From GCA-2687515 sp002687515 (GTDB lineage Bacteria > Pseudomonadota > Alphaproteobacteria > Rhodospirillales > UBA2165), in assembly GCA_030745835.1 (NCBI GenBank), contig JASLNU010000109.1, positions 1 through 64,000 of the forward strand: DNA of 64,000 nt. The letters are read 5' to 3'. The stretch's first letter is position 1, and each line of letters starts with the position of its first letter. The notes below the pieces were generated by a model. That model saw only the letters and a list, made by a program, of their open reading frames with translations. It ran no database searches and had not been told where the DNA came from. Below are positions 35,235 to 43,707 of the stretch, piece after piece. A program made the position numbers and the translations under genes.

Positions 35235-35300
35235 TAAATCGGTGACAGTTTACTTTTTAAAAAGTAAACTGTCACCGATTTACATGGTCACCGATTTACA
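35235..35300. repeat. 48-bp perfect palindrome with attached direct repeat
   Basis: 35235-35282 is a perfect palindrome of 24 bp per arm (arm starts TAAATCGGTGACAG; centre TTTTT|AAAAA). Its right arm contains GTCACCGATTTACA (35271-35284), repeated directly at 35287-35300. The second copy supplies the TAA stop of the truncated deacetylase gene. It looks like a short palindromic mobile or REP-type element; a matching CTGTCACCGA is also found at 38807-38816. Confidence 0.85.
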
Positions 35301-35589
35301 GCCCCGCGATTTCCGCCGCCTTGGCAATAACCTCTTCGCTTAAACGCTTCACGCGGGCCACATAACCAGGGTCGTGGAAGCGGGTCAGCTCTTCTTCCTC
35401 CGCCATGCGCGGCGCAATCGGGGTCAATTGGCCGAGGAGGCCGCTGCTATCCAAGAGACCCAGCATGCGCCGCTTGCCCGCCGGGCTGTCCCAGGCGTCG
35501 AGCGGCTGATCGAAGCGGCCGAGGGGAACCGACGGCCCCTGCTCGATCCAGAAATAGCGCTCGTCGCAGACAAAACCGGTACCCGTCAT
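35296..35589 (-). pseudogene. Truncated histone deacetylase/acetylpolyamine amidohydrolase family gene
   Basis: Ninety-seven residues corresponding to the N terminus of class II HDAC-like deacetylases (MTGTGFVCDERYFWIEQGP, then LTRFHDPGYVARVKRLSEE). Full-length relatives have about 340-370 residues with a Zn-binding Asp-His-Asp site, all of which is missing here. The stop TAA lies inside the direct repeat attached to the palindromic element, so the gene was probably cut by that element or by a deletion next to it. Its ATG overlaps the stop of the sulfatase gene (ATGA), so it was the last gene of an aminotransferase-sulfatase-deacetylase operon. The remnant cannot be catalytic. Confidence 0.82.
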
Positions 35590-37070
35590 GTAACGGTCTC
35601 CCAATCGGCGCCCCAGGCATCCCGCCACAGCCACGGCCGCGACGAGTTGGATTTCGCAGCGCCGCCCCGCCAGAGATCGAAGCGGGGATCGGCATAACGC
35701 GCGAAGAAAGCGTCGAGCCGGGCGTCCAGGTCTTGGCGCACTTTCGCGTAGTCCCCATCGCCCGCCAGGTTGCGGCGCTCATCGGGGTCATTCTCAAAAT
35801 CGTAAAGCTCGTCTTCCAGGGGATAGGCATTGCTGCCCTTGAAACGCTTCACGTAGAGCCATTCCGGCGTGCGCATGGCGCGGCTTTCCTCTTGCTCCAG
35901 GAACACCACGTCGTCCCAGTCCAATGCATCGCCGGTCAGTTCGGGCGCGAAGCTGCGCGCCGGCACGCCGGCCATGTCGGTTTCGCTGGTTAGGCCGAGA
36001 TAATCCAAGATGGTCGCGAACAGGTCCATGCTGCTCACCAGGTGCTGGCTGCCTTGGCCCGGCTGAATAGCCCCCGGCGCCCGCACCAGAAGCGGAATGT
36101 TGTAGGCGACGCGGAACATGTTGGACGGCCAGGTCGCCTGCCCGTGCCCCCAGAAACCATGATGGCCGAGGGAAAAACCGTGATCGGCGGTGAACACGAC
36201 GATGGTGTCGCCGTCGAGCCCGCCCCTTTCCAGCGCATCCAGAACCTGGCCGACGCCATCGTCGATCAGACTCATCTGCGAATAGTAGTTGCGCAAGGAG
36301 GTCAGGTCGTTGGGGATCTGCAAAAGCGCGCTGAAATCGGGCCCGCCCTTGTCCTTGGGCATGAATTCCTTGTTCATTTCGTAAAGCTCGATGGCTTCCT
36401 TAGCGATGCCCTCGCGCGGCACCGAATGCATCGGCGTCAAGTCATAGAGATCGCCGAAGCGGTGCCCGGCGCGGCCCTTGATCGACGGCCAATGTCCATA
36501 AGGCCCGTTATAGGGCAGCAGCAATAGGAACGGCTGGTCTTTGCCGGCGCGCCCGCCGATATAGTCCACCGCCTGTTCGGTGAAGAAATCCACCGAATGG
36601 CCGTTATAGACGAAGCTGTCGCCGTTGACGGTCATCTCATTGCCGTGGAAATCCAGGGTATGGCCGCGCGCCATGGTGATCCAGTGATCGATGCCGTTCT
36701 GCGCCTCGTTGAAAGCGCCCAAATGATACTTGCCGATCATCGCCGTCGCGTAGCCGTTGCGTTTGAGGATTTCCGGCAGGGTGTCGAATTCGGCGACCGC
36801 GTTCCAGCCGGCCGGCCACCGACCCATCAGCCGGTCGTCGAGCCAGGTATGGACGCCGTGCTGGCAGGGCATGCGCCCGGTCCAGACCGAGGCCCGGGAC
36901 GGCGAGCACATGGCGTTGGGGCAATAGGCGTTATCGAAGCGGATGCCATCGGCCGCCATTTGGTCCAGGCGCGGCGAACGCATTTCGTCGTTGCCGTAAC
37001 AGCCCAGCAAGTCGGCGGGCTGGTTGTCGGTCATGATCAGGACCACATTGGGCCGCTTTTGCTTCGCCAT
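35586..37070 (-). CDS. Sulfatase (type I, formylglycine-dependent)
   Basis: A 494-residue alkaline-phosphatase-superfamily sulfatase. The N-terminal NVVLIMTDNQPADLLGCYG holds a metal Asp, and CSPSRASVWTGR (about residues 76-87) is the C-x-P-S-R motif whose Cys is converted to formylglycine. A later FTADHGFSLGHHGFWGHG gives further metal ligands, and EDELYDFENDPDERRNLAGD is the usual C-terminal block. No signal peptide, so cytoplasmic. Substrate might be a sulfate ester or a phosphonate-like analogue; family members include choline sulfatase. Start at ATG 37070 (MAKQKRPNVVL), eleven bases after the aminotransferase stop; a longer frame would overlap that gene. Coupled to the truncated deacetylase. 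Confidence 0.92.
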   Translation of the reverse strand: MAKQKRPNVVLIMTDNQPADLLGCYGNDEMRSPRLDQMAADGIRFDNAYCPNAMCSPSRASVWTGRMPCQHGVHTWLDDRLMGRWPAGWNAVAEFDTLPEILKRNGYATAMIGKYHLGAFNEAQNGIDHWITMARGHTLDFHGNEMTVNGDSFVYNGHSVDFFTEQAVDYIGGRAGKDQPFLLLLPYNGPYGHWPSIKGRAGHRFGDLYDLTPMHSVPREGIAKEAIELYEMNKEFMPKDKGGPDFSALLQIPNDLTSLRNYYSQMSLIDDGVGQVLDALERGGLDGDTIVVFTADHGFSLGHHGFWGHGQATWPSNMFRVAYNIPLLVRAPGAIQPGQGSQHLVSSMDLFATILDYLGLTSETDMAGVPARSFAPELTGDALDWDDVVFLEQEESRAMRTPEWLYVKRFKGSNAYPLEDELYDFENDPDERRNLAGDGDYAKVRQDLDARLDAFFARYADPRFDLWRGGAAKSNSSRPWLWRDAWGADWETVT

Positions 37071-37080
37071 GAAACCGCGC

Positions 37081-38448
37081 CTATTCAGACAGCGCGCCAT
37101 CGAGAGCGCCGTCGAGAGCATCAGCGGCTTCGTCGGCGGCGTCCTCGGTGAAGGTCAGCGGCGGCGACAGGACCACACGGTGCGCTTGCGTGCGGACCAG
37201 CACGCCGCGTTCCAGGCAGCGCGGGCCGAGGCCGGTGATGAACGGATCGTCGGGCGCGAACGGCTCCTTGGTTTCCCGATCCTTGACGAATTCGATGGCC
37301 AGCATCAGCCCACGGCCGCGCACGTCGCCGATAACTTCATGCCGGTCCTTCAATTCCAGCAATCGGTTCAGGAAATGCTTGCCGACCTTGGCTGCGTTGT
37401 CGGTGAGGTTCTCGTTGACCACGATATCGATGTTGGCGCAGGCGGCGGCGCAGGCCAGCGGATGGCCGGCATAGGTATAGCCGTGCATGATGGCGGCCAG
37501 CGGATGGTCCCGGGTCCAGGCTTCGGCGATGCGTTCGTTGAAGACGGTGGCGCCGAGCGGCACATAGCCCGAATTGATGCCCTTGGCGAGGCTGATGATA
37601 TCGGGCTTCACGCCCCAGCCGCGGGAACCGAACATGGCGCCGGTGCGGCCGAAGCCGGTCACCACCTCGTCGGCGATCAGCAGCACGTCGTGCTTGTCGC
37701 AAACCTCGCGCACCAGCGGCCAATAGTTCTCGGGCGGGATGATCATGCCGCCGGCGCCCTGGATCGGCTCGGCGATGAAGGCGGCGACGGTGCCGGCCCC
37801 CTGATGCTTGATTTCCCGGTCCAATATGGCGGCGCAGATGCGGCCCAGTTCGTGCGGGTCGTCGGTCCAGGGATTGCGGTAAGGATCAGGATTGTCTATC
37901 TGGTAAAAGCCCGGCATCAACGGTTCGTAGGCGCGCCGCCAGACCATGCCGCCGCTCGCCGACAGGGCCCCGAACTGCATGCCGTGATAGCCGTTCCTTA
38001 AAGATATGAACTTCACCTTGTCGGGCTGCTCCATCACCTTCCAAAATTGGCGGGCAATCTTGAAGGCGGTTTCGTTGGCATCGGAGCCGCCGGAACCGAA
38101 CATCACCTTATTCATGCCTTCGGGCGCCAGCAACTGCGTCAGCTTGGCCGACAGCTCGATGGAGGGCGGATTGGCGAGGCCGTTGAAGGTATTGTGGTAG
38201 GAGAGCTTATCCAACTGCGCGATGATCGCCTGCTTGATCTCGTCGCGGCCATGGCCGACATTGACGTTCCAAAGCCCGCCCATCAGGTCCAGGTAGCGCG
38301 TGCCGTCGACGTCCCAGATATAGAGCCCCTCGCCGCCGGCCAGGATCAAGGGCGGATTCGCCTCCATCTGCTTCGGGTCCGCCATCGGATGCCAGTAATG
38401 CCTGGCGTTGTTTTCCTTCAAGAAATTCGCCGCCGCCCGATCGTCCAT
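37081..38448 (-). CDS. Class III PLP-dependent aminotransferase
   Basis: A 455-residue fold-type I aminotransferase of the omega-amino acid/diamine group. Visible are GLWNVNVGHGRDEIKQAI, FGSGGSDANETAFKIARQFW, AEPIQGAGGMIIPPENYW, LIADEVVTGFGRTGAMFG (PLP-binding Asp) and the Schiff-base Lys in IISLAKGINSGYVPLGA. It transfers a terminal amino group to pyruvate or 2-oxoglutarate. ATG 38448 (MDDRAAANF) has GGAGGG five bases upstream; an in-frame ATG at 38460 lacks a site. First gene of an operon with a sulfatase and a deacetylase remnant, suggesting use of an amine or amino-sulfonate or -sulfate compound (inference). Confidence 0.92.
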   Translation of the reverse strand: MDDRAAANFLKENNARHYWHPMADPKQMEANPPLILAGGEGLYIWDVDGTRYLDLMGGLWNVNVGHGRDEIKQAIIAQLDKLSYHNTFNGLANPPSIELSAKLTQLLAPEGMNKVMFGSGGSDANETAFKIARQFWKVMEQPDKVKFISLRNGYHGMQFGALSASGGMVWRRAYEPLMPGFYQIDNPDPYRNPWTDDPHELGRICAAILDREIKHQGAGTVAAFIAEPIQGAGGMIIPPENYWPLVREVCDKHDVLLIADEVVTGFGRTGAMFGSRGWGVKPDIISLAKGINSGYVPLGATVFNERIAEAWTRDHPLAAIMHGYTYAGHPLACAAACANIDIVVNENLTDNAAKVGKHFLNRLLELKDRHEVIGDVRGRGLMLAIEFVKDRETKEPFAPDDPFITGLGPRCLERGVLVRTQAHRVVLSPPLTFTEDAADEAADALDGALDGALSE

Positions 38449-38827
38449 GATGCCCTCCATCCAGATTCCCGGCCTGTTACCGGGTAGGGCCAAGACTTGC
38501 CCGAGGGTGCGGATAATTCAAGGGGAAAGAGGGGGGCGCAGGCCAATCGGGGTTGGCATGGTTGGCCGATTGGCCGTCAGTCCATGCACCTCGCTCGATT
38601 TGATCCTACTTAATTCGGCGAGACGGCCGGATCGGAAGGTTACGTGCTCAGCCAAAAGTGAAAGTCATCGTTTTCGTGGCCGAATTTGTGATTGCCTTGA
38701 TGCCTTATGGCAACGCGTCATGTTTTTTGAGATATTTTATGAGGGGCCGATGACTGGTCAAAGAGGTGCCGCTCGGAAAGCGTCCAATAATCCGCCAATA
38801 AGCAGACTGTCACCGAAGTGGCGTTCC

Positions 38828-38860
38828 TTGACAAAGTTCCTTTTCTGTTCTATATTGTTC
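38828..38860 (+). promoter_or_regulatory. Sigma-70 promoter with LexA-type (SOS) box, no gene behind it
   Basis: TTGACA (38828-38833), 17-base spacer, TATATT (38851-38856). In the spacer GTTC-N7-GTTC (38836-38850) matches the alphaproteobacterial LexA consensus, and a third GTTC follows at 38857-38860. The first recognised gene downstream on this strand starts about 455 bp later. Confidence 0.65.
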
Positions 38861-39067
38861 TTTCAATTCCGACATTGAGAATAAAGGAATTTCAAGCGCT
38901 CCCCGGCGGCGGACGGGGGCGTCCGAATCGCAGCTTTTACCGCCTGAAAAACCACATGAATCCCTATGAATCCCTATAAAACCATATACGATTTTTCGCT
39001 AAAAAGTGTCGCACGAAAGAAAGATCACGACCGAGGCAATGAGGCAGTGAGGCAATACCAGATGCCG

Positions 39068-39096
39068 TAGGGGCGGGTTTGAAACCCGCCCCTACC
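39068..39096. repeat. Perfect 14-1-14 hairpin repeat
   Basis: The arm GTAGGGGCGGGTTT is followed by one G and then by its exact reverse complement. Such GGGGCGGGTTTGAAACC elements occur as short intergenic palindromes in many proteobacteria. No other copy was noticed in the window. Confidence 0.8.
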
Positions 39097-39126
39097 GTCT
39101 CAACGTCGCACCGTCTTCGTGGTTCA

Positions 39127-39192
39127 AATGTCCGCGGATGTCCATGAATGTCCATAAATGACCGTCATGTCCATGCTGTTTTTGGGTGTCGC
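39127..39192. repeat. 66-bp dispersed repeat, copy 1
   Basis: Matches the reverse strand of 51351-51416 at 57 of 66 positions by eye. Internally built of ATGTCC/ATGAATGTCC units. Lies 124 bp before the alpha/beta hydrolase start. Confidence 0.8.
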
Positions 39193-39315
39193 AGTTGAAA
39201 ACGATTCGCATAACTGGCCCCGCCCGGGTGGGAAGATCCCGGATATCGAGGTGCCAAGATGGCAGCCGCCGGCGGATGCGGTCATAATGGCTTTAGGCCA
39301 AGGGAGGAAACAACG

Positions 39316-40209
39316 ATGGATGAACGCATTGCATTCGATTGGAACGGCATCGAGATTGCCGGCATCCTGGATATTCCGGGAAACGGATCGGAGCTGGAAA
39401 GCCGGCCTGCATTTGCGGTTCTGCATGGTTTCGGATCGACCAAGCATTCCGGGTCCAGCCCGGCGCTGGCGCGGATATTGTACGAGCGCGGCTATATCAC
39501 GCTGCGCATCGACATGCCCGGTTGCGGTGACAGCGGCGGCGATCGCGGCCGGCTGATCTGCCTGGAACAGGTGGCCGTCGCCAAGCGGGCCATCGATTAT
39601 CTGGAAACCCGGCCGGAAGTGGATCAAAGCCGCATTGCGCTGATCGGCGCCAGCTTCGGCGCCGCCGTTTCGATCTATACCGGCGGCGATGACGCGCGCG
39701 TCGCCGCGGTCATCTCGTCGGGCGGCTGGGGCAGCGGCGCGCGCAAGGCCAAAATCCAGCATCCGCCGCCGGAAAAGTGGGAAAAGTTTAACTCCATGCT
39801 GGAAGAGGGCCGCAAGAAAGTGGCGGCCGGCGAGAAAATGATGGTTCCCCGCTTCGACATCGTACCCATCCCGCCGCACCTGCGCGGCAATCTGGATGAA
39901 TTGTCGCTGATGGAGTTCGATGTGGAAACCGCCACCAGCATTTTCGATTTCCGGCCCGAGGATATGGTCGGCAAGATTGCGCCGCGGCCGCTTCTGATGT
40001 TGCACCCGACGGATGATTCGGTGACGCCGTCCAGCGAATCCGTCGCCCTATTGGAGCGCGCCGGTACGCCGACCGATTGCCACTTCCTTTCCGAGGTGGA
40101 CCATTTCCTGTTTTCCGAAGACGACAGCCGGGCCGAAGACATCATCACCGACTGGCTCGGCAAGTTCTTCCCGTTGGACGCTTCGGCAGCAAGGAACGCG
40201 GCGAAATAA
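39316..40209 (+). CDS. Alpha/beta hydrolase
   Basis: A 297-residue serine hydrolase. The nucleophile elbow is IGASFGAAVS (about Ser 118), the acid LMLHPTDDSVTPSSE and the His EVDHFLFSEDD complete a triad. HGFGSTKHSG near residue 38 supplies the oxyanion hole. ATG 39316 follows GGGAGG by eight bases; in-frame upstream codons belong to non-coding repeat sequence. No signal peptide; probably cytoplasmic esterase or acyltransferase-like. The upstream gap carries dispersed repeats; the gene converges with a dienelactone hydrolase gene. Substrate unknown. Confidence 0.88.
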   Translation: MDERIAFDWNGIEIAGILDIPGNGSELESRPAFAVLHGFGSTKHSGSSPALARILYERGYITLRIDMPGCGDSGGDRGRLICLEQVAVAKRAIDYLETRPEVDQSRIALIGASFGAAVSIYTGGDDARVAAVISSGGWGSGARKAKIQHPPPEKWEKFNSMLEEGRKKVAAGEKMMVPRFDIVPIPPHLRGNLDELSLMEFDVETATSIFDFRPEDMVGKIAPRPLLMLHPTDDSVTPSSESVALLERAGTPTDCHFLSEVDHFLFSEDDSRAEDIITDWLGKFFPLDASAARNAAK

Positions 40210-40252
40210 GATGGCCCCGGGGCCGGGTTCGCTCATACGGCAAGCGGCTGGG

Positions 40253-40981
40253 TCAGGCCGCGCCCCGTTGCGGCTGGTCCCGGAGCCCGGTCAGAATCTC
40301 GAGGGTGCGCGCCCAGGAGGTGTCATAAGATGGCTGGTCGTAGGCGGCGGCGCTGGACATCATGTAGCCATGCTTGACGCCGGGATAGATGATGACATCC
40401 AGGTTCGGCATCTTGGCGTCCAATTGGCGCGCCCCCTCCTGGCAGTGGGGCGGCGCGGCATGGTCGAGATCGCCCCAATGCAGGCTGACGATGGCGCCGC
40501 CGCTGTCCAGTTCGAGCTCGTCGAAATAGGTCTCGACCTTGGTGCCGTGATAGGAAATGCCGGCATCGCAGCCGAGCCGCGTCGTCCCCAGGACCGCATA
40601 GGCGCCGCCGTAACAGAAACCGACAACCGCCGTGCGCCCGTTGCATTCGGGGCGCGATTTGAGATCGGCCAGCGCATCGGCGACATTGGCGACGCCCTGT
40701 TCGATCAGTTTGATGCGCGGCCTGGCGCGTTTGGCCGCCCGGTCGGGATCGGCATCGCCGGGACCGGCGGGGCCGGGATCGGTGCGCCAGAAGGGATCGA
40801 TGGCGGCAACCAGGCAGCCGTTGGCCGCCAGATCGTCGGCGAATTTACGGATGCCTTCGTTGACCCCGAGCACCGCCGGCACGATCACCACGCCGGGCCC
40901 TCCGCCGGACGCCGGCGCCGCCAGATAGGCGTCGAAATCACCGCCTTCTGAAGATGTGATCTTGATATCGCTACCCGCCAT
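40253..40981 (-). CDS. Dienelactone hydrolase family protein
   Basis: A 242-residue alpha/beta hydrolase with the cysteine nucleophile of dienelactone hydrolases: AVVGFCYGGAYAVLG (Cys about 128). The Asp and His follow in MPNLDVIIYPGVKHGYMM. Dienelactone hydrolase turns 4-carboxymethylenebut-2-en-4-olide into maleylacetate in (chloro)catechol breakdown; many relatives act on other esters. GGGGAGG lies before the ATG. Upstream of it on the same strand lies another alpha/beta hydrolase after about 120 bp, which could be a shared transcript. Confidence 0.9.
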   Translation of the reverse strand: MAGSDIKITSSEGGDFDAYLAAPASGGGPGVVIVPAVLGVNEGIRKFADDLAANGCLVAAIDPFWRTDPGPAGPGDADPDRAAKRARPRIKLIEQGVANVADALADLKSRPECNGRTAVVGFCYGGAYAVLGTTRLGCDAGISYHGTKVETYFDELELDSGGAIVSLHWGDLDHAAPPHCQEGARQLDAKMPNLDVIIYPGVKHGYMMSSAAAYDQPSYDTSWARTLEILTGLRDQPQRGAA

Positions 40982-41103
40982 ATTGCTACCTCCCCTATCG
41001 GTGCATCGATCAGTCTATTTGCCCTGCATCAGCGCCACAAGCGCGGCGCCCGATGCCAGCGCCGCCTTTCTGGTCAACATGCCTTCTGCCACGGTGGCCC
41101 CTC

Positions 41104-41913
41104 CTATTCGGCGGCGGAATTCAAATCCTGGTTGACGATAAAACCGACACCGCGGTCCAGGAAATCGGCAACCACGCTGGCAAACCGTTCGGGCTGGTCG
41201 GCGTAGAGCACATGCGCCGCATCATAGAGATACACCAGGTAATGGCGCGGAATAGCCTGGCTCAATATGCGGCAGGTCTCGATCGGGATGATCTTTTCCA
41301 GCGTGCCGTGCAGGATAAGCGTCAGCGCCTGGATTTCGCCCAAGCGGTCGACCAGCGGCTGATCCAGGGGTTCGCGCAGATCGTAGTGGAAAATGTTTTC
41401 CAGGTTGGCCTGCATCATTTCCGGGGTGCGTGTATTTTCAGGCAGTTTATCAGGGTAGGCGTACAACTGACGCAGCAATTCCCGCTGGCTGCCCGGCATG
41501 CCGCCCTTGCCGCCGGGCCGGAAACCGGCGCTTCCGGCGAGCACCAGAAGTTCGACAATTTCGGGATGATTGACCGCGACCCAGCATGCCTGCCAGCCGC
41601 CGAAGGAAAACCCGATCAGATCGCAGCGCCCGCCGAGCTCGGCGCCCGCGAACTCGGCGATCAAGGCGGCCAGCGTCTCCATGCTATCGATGCCGGGCAG
41701 GTGGGCGGTGCCGTCGTGGCCCGGAGTGATCGGCATATAAAGGCGCCGGCCCGCGGCCAAAAGGCGGTGCGCCTCGGTCTCCAGGTGCCCGATCGCGCCG
41801 TGCAGCATGACCACCGGCAGGTGAGGCGAGCCTTCGCTGTCCGATTTCGCCTTGCCGCCGACATAATAGTCGAGCCTACCGGCGCCAAGCTCGGCTGTTT
41901 TCCTCTCGAACAT
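41104..41913 (-). CDS. Alpha/beta hydrolase
   Basis: A 269-residue serine hydrolase of the general HGG/GxSxG type. VVMLHGAIGHLETEAHRLL is the oxyanion segment, LIGFSFGGWQACWV the nucleophile elbow (Ser about 106), and YDAAHVLYADQPERFA the catalytic His region. The usual acidic position reads HGTLEKIIP, with Glu in place of Asp, so the triad may be Ser-Glu-His. GGAGG precedes the start; a GTG one codon earlier is an alternative. It lies 21 bases after the LLM flavoenzyme gene on the same strand and is probably cotranscribed with it, consistent with hydrolysing a lactone or ester made by that monooxygenase (inference). Confidence 0.87.
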   Translation of the reverse strand: MFERKTAELGAGRLDYYVGGKAKSDSEGSPHLPVVMLHGAIGHLETEAHRLLAAGRRLYMPITPGHDGTAHLPGIDSMETLAALIAEFAGAELGGRCDLIGFSFGGWQACWVAVNHPEIVELLVLAGSAGFRPGGKGGMPGSQRELLRQLYAYPDKLPENTRTPEMMQANLENIFHYDLREPLDQPLVDRLGEIQALTLILHGTLEKIIPIETCRILSQAIPRHYLVYLYDAAHVLYADQPERFASVVADFLDRGVGFIVNQDLNSAAE

Positions 41914-41934
41914 CACCTTGCTTCCTCCCTCATC

Positions 41935-43104
41935 TCATTCGCCGACCATGGCCATCACCGGCATGGTGTCCGGGGTTTTGGCCAGGTCGCGCACCTCGGC
42001 ATGGACGTGATCTCGGAACAATTCCATGCCGCGCCGCACCACGTCGTTGGGAATATTGCCGATCTTCATGTTGGTGTTGATCCAGCCGCAGCCCAGCTCG
42101 GCATGGATGCGCTTGATCTGCTTGACCGCGGTTTCCGGCGTGCCGCAGATGACGGTGCCGTCCTCGATGGCGCCCTCGATGGTGCGCGTCCCGGCATGAT
42201 TGAGGCGTTGCAGGAAATATTCGCCGCTGCCGTCGGTGCCGAAATAGCGCGATTTCTGCACCACGATCTGTTGCGCTTCGCGCTGCGGCGACATCAGGAT
42301 CGACATGAAATATTTGACGCCGCGCGCCAGATTTTCGCGCGCCGCTTCGTCGCTTTCGGCGATGCAGGTATGAAAGCCGCAAAGGATATGTTCGGGACCC
42401 GGCTCCCAGCCGCATATCCTGGCTTCATCGATATAGGCGTCGATGACGCTGCGCCCGGCTTCCAGATTTGGAATAAAAACCATGCCCAGCATCATCCCGT
42501 TACGCGCCGCGACGCGCGCCGAATCGGGATTGCTGCCGGAATACATGATCGGCGGGTGCGGTTTCTGCATCGGTTTCGGCCACAAGGAGACGGCGCGGAA
42601 TTTGTAATATTCGCCTTCCCAACCGAACGGCGCCGGTTCGGTCCAGGCCTTGCGGATCAACTGGGTGGCTTCGGCCAGGCGTGGGCGCGATTCATCGGGC
42701 GCGATGCCATAGGCGATATATTCGTGAGGGATGCCGCGCATGAAACCGGTCATCAGACGGCCGCCCGAGATGACATCGAGCATCGCATATTCCTCGGCCA
42801 CCCGGATCGGATTCAGGAGCGGCACCAGATTGCCGAACATGGCGATCTTGACCCGGCTGGTCCGCTGAATAAGGGCGGCGCCGATCAAATTGCAATTGGA
42901 CATCAAGCCGTAGGGGCTGAAATGATGCTCGTTGCAGCCGATGGAATCCCAACCGCATTCCTCGGCATAGACCATGGTATCCATATATTCCTGATACAGC
43001 CGGCGCGCGATTTCGGCGTCAAACTCGCTGTTGTCGACCGGCCATTGCTCGACCCTTTCGGGAAACACGTCATAGGGCATCAGATGAAAAAAGTTGAAGC
43101 GCAC
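41935..43104 (-). CDS. LLM-class flavin-dependent oxidoreductase (luciferase-like)
   Basis: A 389-residue F420/FMN-dependent TIM-barrel monooxygenase of the bacterial-luciferase family. Motifs: DSIGCNEHHFSPYGLMSN (about residues 55-72), FGNLVPLLNPIRVAEEYAML, VISGGRLMTGFMRGIPHEYI and GTPETAVKQIKRIH at the C terminus (about 335). Partners usually supply reduced FMN; none is adjacent. The start is GTG with GGAGG six bases upstream. It heads a minus-strand unit with an alpha/beta hydrolase. Such enzymes oxidise alkanes, amines, sulfonates or cyclic ketones; the substrate is not evident. Confidence 0.9.
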   Translation of the reverse strand: MRFNFFHLMPYDVFPERVEQWPVDNSEFDAEIARRLYQEYMDTMVYAEECGWDSIGCNEHHFSPYGLMSNCNLIGAALIQRTSRVKIAMFGNLVPLLNPIRVAEEYAMLDVISGGRLMTGFMRGIPHEYIAYGIAPDESRPRLAEATQLIRKAWTEPAPFGWEGEYYKFRAVSLWPKPMQKPHPPIMYSGSNPDSARVAARNGMMLGMVFIPNLEAGRSVIDAYIDEARICGWEPGPEHILCGFHTCIAESDEAARENLARGVKYFMSILMSPQREAQQIVVQKSRYFGTDGSGEYFLQRLNHAGTRTIEGAIEDGTVICGTPETAVKQIKRIHAELGCGWINTNMKIGNIPNDVVRRGMELFRDHVHAEVRDLAKTPDTMPVMAMVGE

Positions 43105-43270
43105 GCCAGCCTCCCTGATTATAAGTTTACCCCTTTAGGTTAAGATTATGGATATGGTTGGAGGTCTGTCAATTTGCCTGGCGGCGGCGGAAGAATCGCC
43201 GGCCGAATAGATTTCTCGGGAAAACTGCAATCTTGAGCTGACGCCGAAGCGGCCACCGGCAATCAAGACG

Positions 43271-43286
43271 TGTGATGGGCATCACT
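43271..43286. promoter_or_regulatory. CRP/FNR-family binding-site candidate
   Basis: TGTGATGGGCATCACT: TGTGA-N6-TCACT, with GTGATG-GG-CATCAC as a perfect core. It lies in the divergent gap between the LLM gene and the small membrane-protein gene, about 110 bp before the latter. By form only. Confidence 0.45.
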
Positions 43287-43394
43287 GTGCGATTTCCGGC
43301 AATCGCGTATATTTGCATCATAAGCGGTTAAAAAAGCACCGGAACTCGGGGATACAATCAGGCTTAACGACTAAGACAAATCCGAGGTGACGTT

Positions 43395-43694
43395 ATGAAC
43401 AGTCTATCGCCCCATGCCCCCATAGCAGACACATATATATCAAGAATAAACGAAGAAAAGCTCATCGAGGGGCGACGGCAACTGGAAGACGAAGCGGAAT
43501 CCCGTGGCCGGCGTATCCGGATGCGCCGGCAGCGCCAAATGAAATTGGCGGCGGTGCGGCGAATTCAGCGGCGTAAACGGGCCGTGAAACTCGCCATGTT
43601 CTGGGCAAGCGCGGTGGCAGTCGGTGCTTTTGCGGCCGTCTGGAACTCGAACGAAATCGTTCAATTTATGACCCGTGTAATGGGCGCGGTTTGA
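43395..43694 (+). CDS. Small single-pass membrane protein of unknown function
   Basis: A 99-residue protein that I do not recognise. It starts with a polar segment, followed by a very Arg-rich, probably helical stretch (about residues 25-65: GRRIRMRRQRQMK, RRIQRRKRAVK) and one hydrophobic helix (about 66-85: LAMFWASAVAVGAFAAVW). The basic cytosolic part next to the helix suggests N-in topology and contact with nucleic acid or phospholipid. A good GAGGTGAC lies before the ATG, and a CRP-like palindrome is further upstream; together these argue that it is real. It converges with the E2 gene with a 13-bp gap. Confidence 0.6.
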   Translation: MNSLSPHAPIADTYISRINEEKLIEGRRQLEDEAESRGRRIRMRRQRQMKLAAVRRIQRRKRAVKLAMFWASAVAVGAFAAVWNSNEIVQFMTRVMGAV

Positions 43695-43707
43695 TACAAG
43701 CTTCCGC

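Larger units (their letters stand above)
38449..39315. other. 867-bp gene-free gap with repeats and an orphan promoter
   Basis: No reading frame here looks like a real protein. The gap holds a strong sigma-70-type promoter with a LexA-type box (38828-38860), doubled GAATCCCTAT units near 38957-38975, a 29-bp hairpin repeat (39068-39096), a 66-bp dispersed repeat (39127-39192), and the ribosome site of the hydrolase at 39302-39308. GC content is lower than in the genes. Possible relic of a lost SOS gene or an insertion hotspot. Confidence 0.7.

Noticed and set aside
35235..35282. Intrinsic terminator for the MetE-C-like gene
   Set aside because: The palindrome is AT-rich at its centre and has no T-tract after the stem; it looks like a repeat element, although it could still affect transcription.
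38408..38878. A 156-residue frame in the repeat-rich gap
   Set aside because: Starts inside the aminotransferase gene in antisense and has no family-like stretch; not supported as a gene.
41053..43143. A 696-residue open frame on the plus strand
   Set aside because: Antisense to the LLM oxidoreductase and alpha/beta hydrolase genes, both of which show family motifs.
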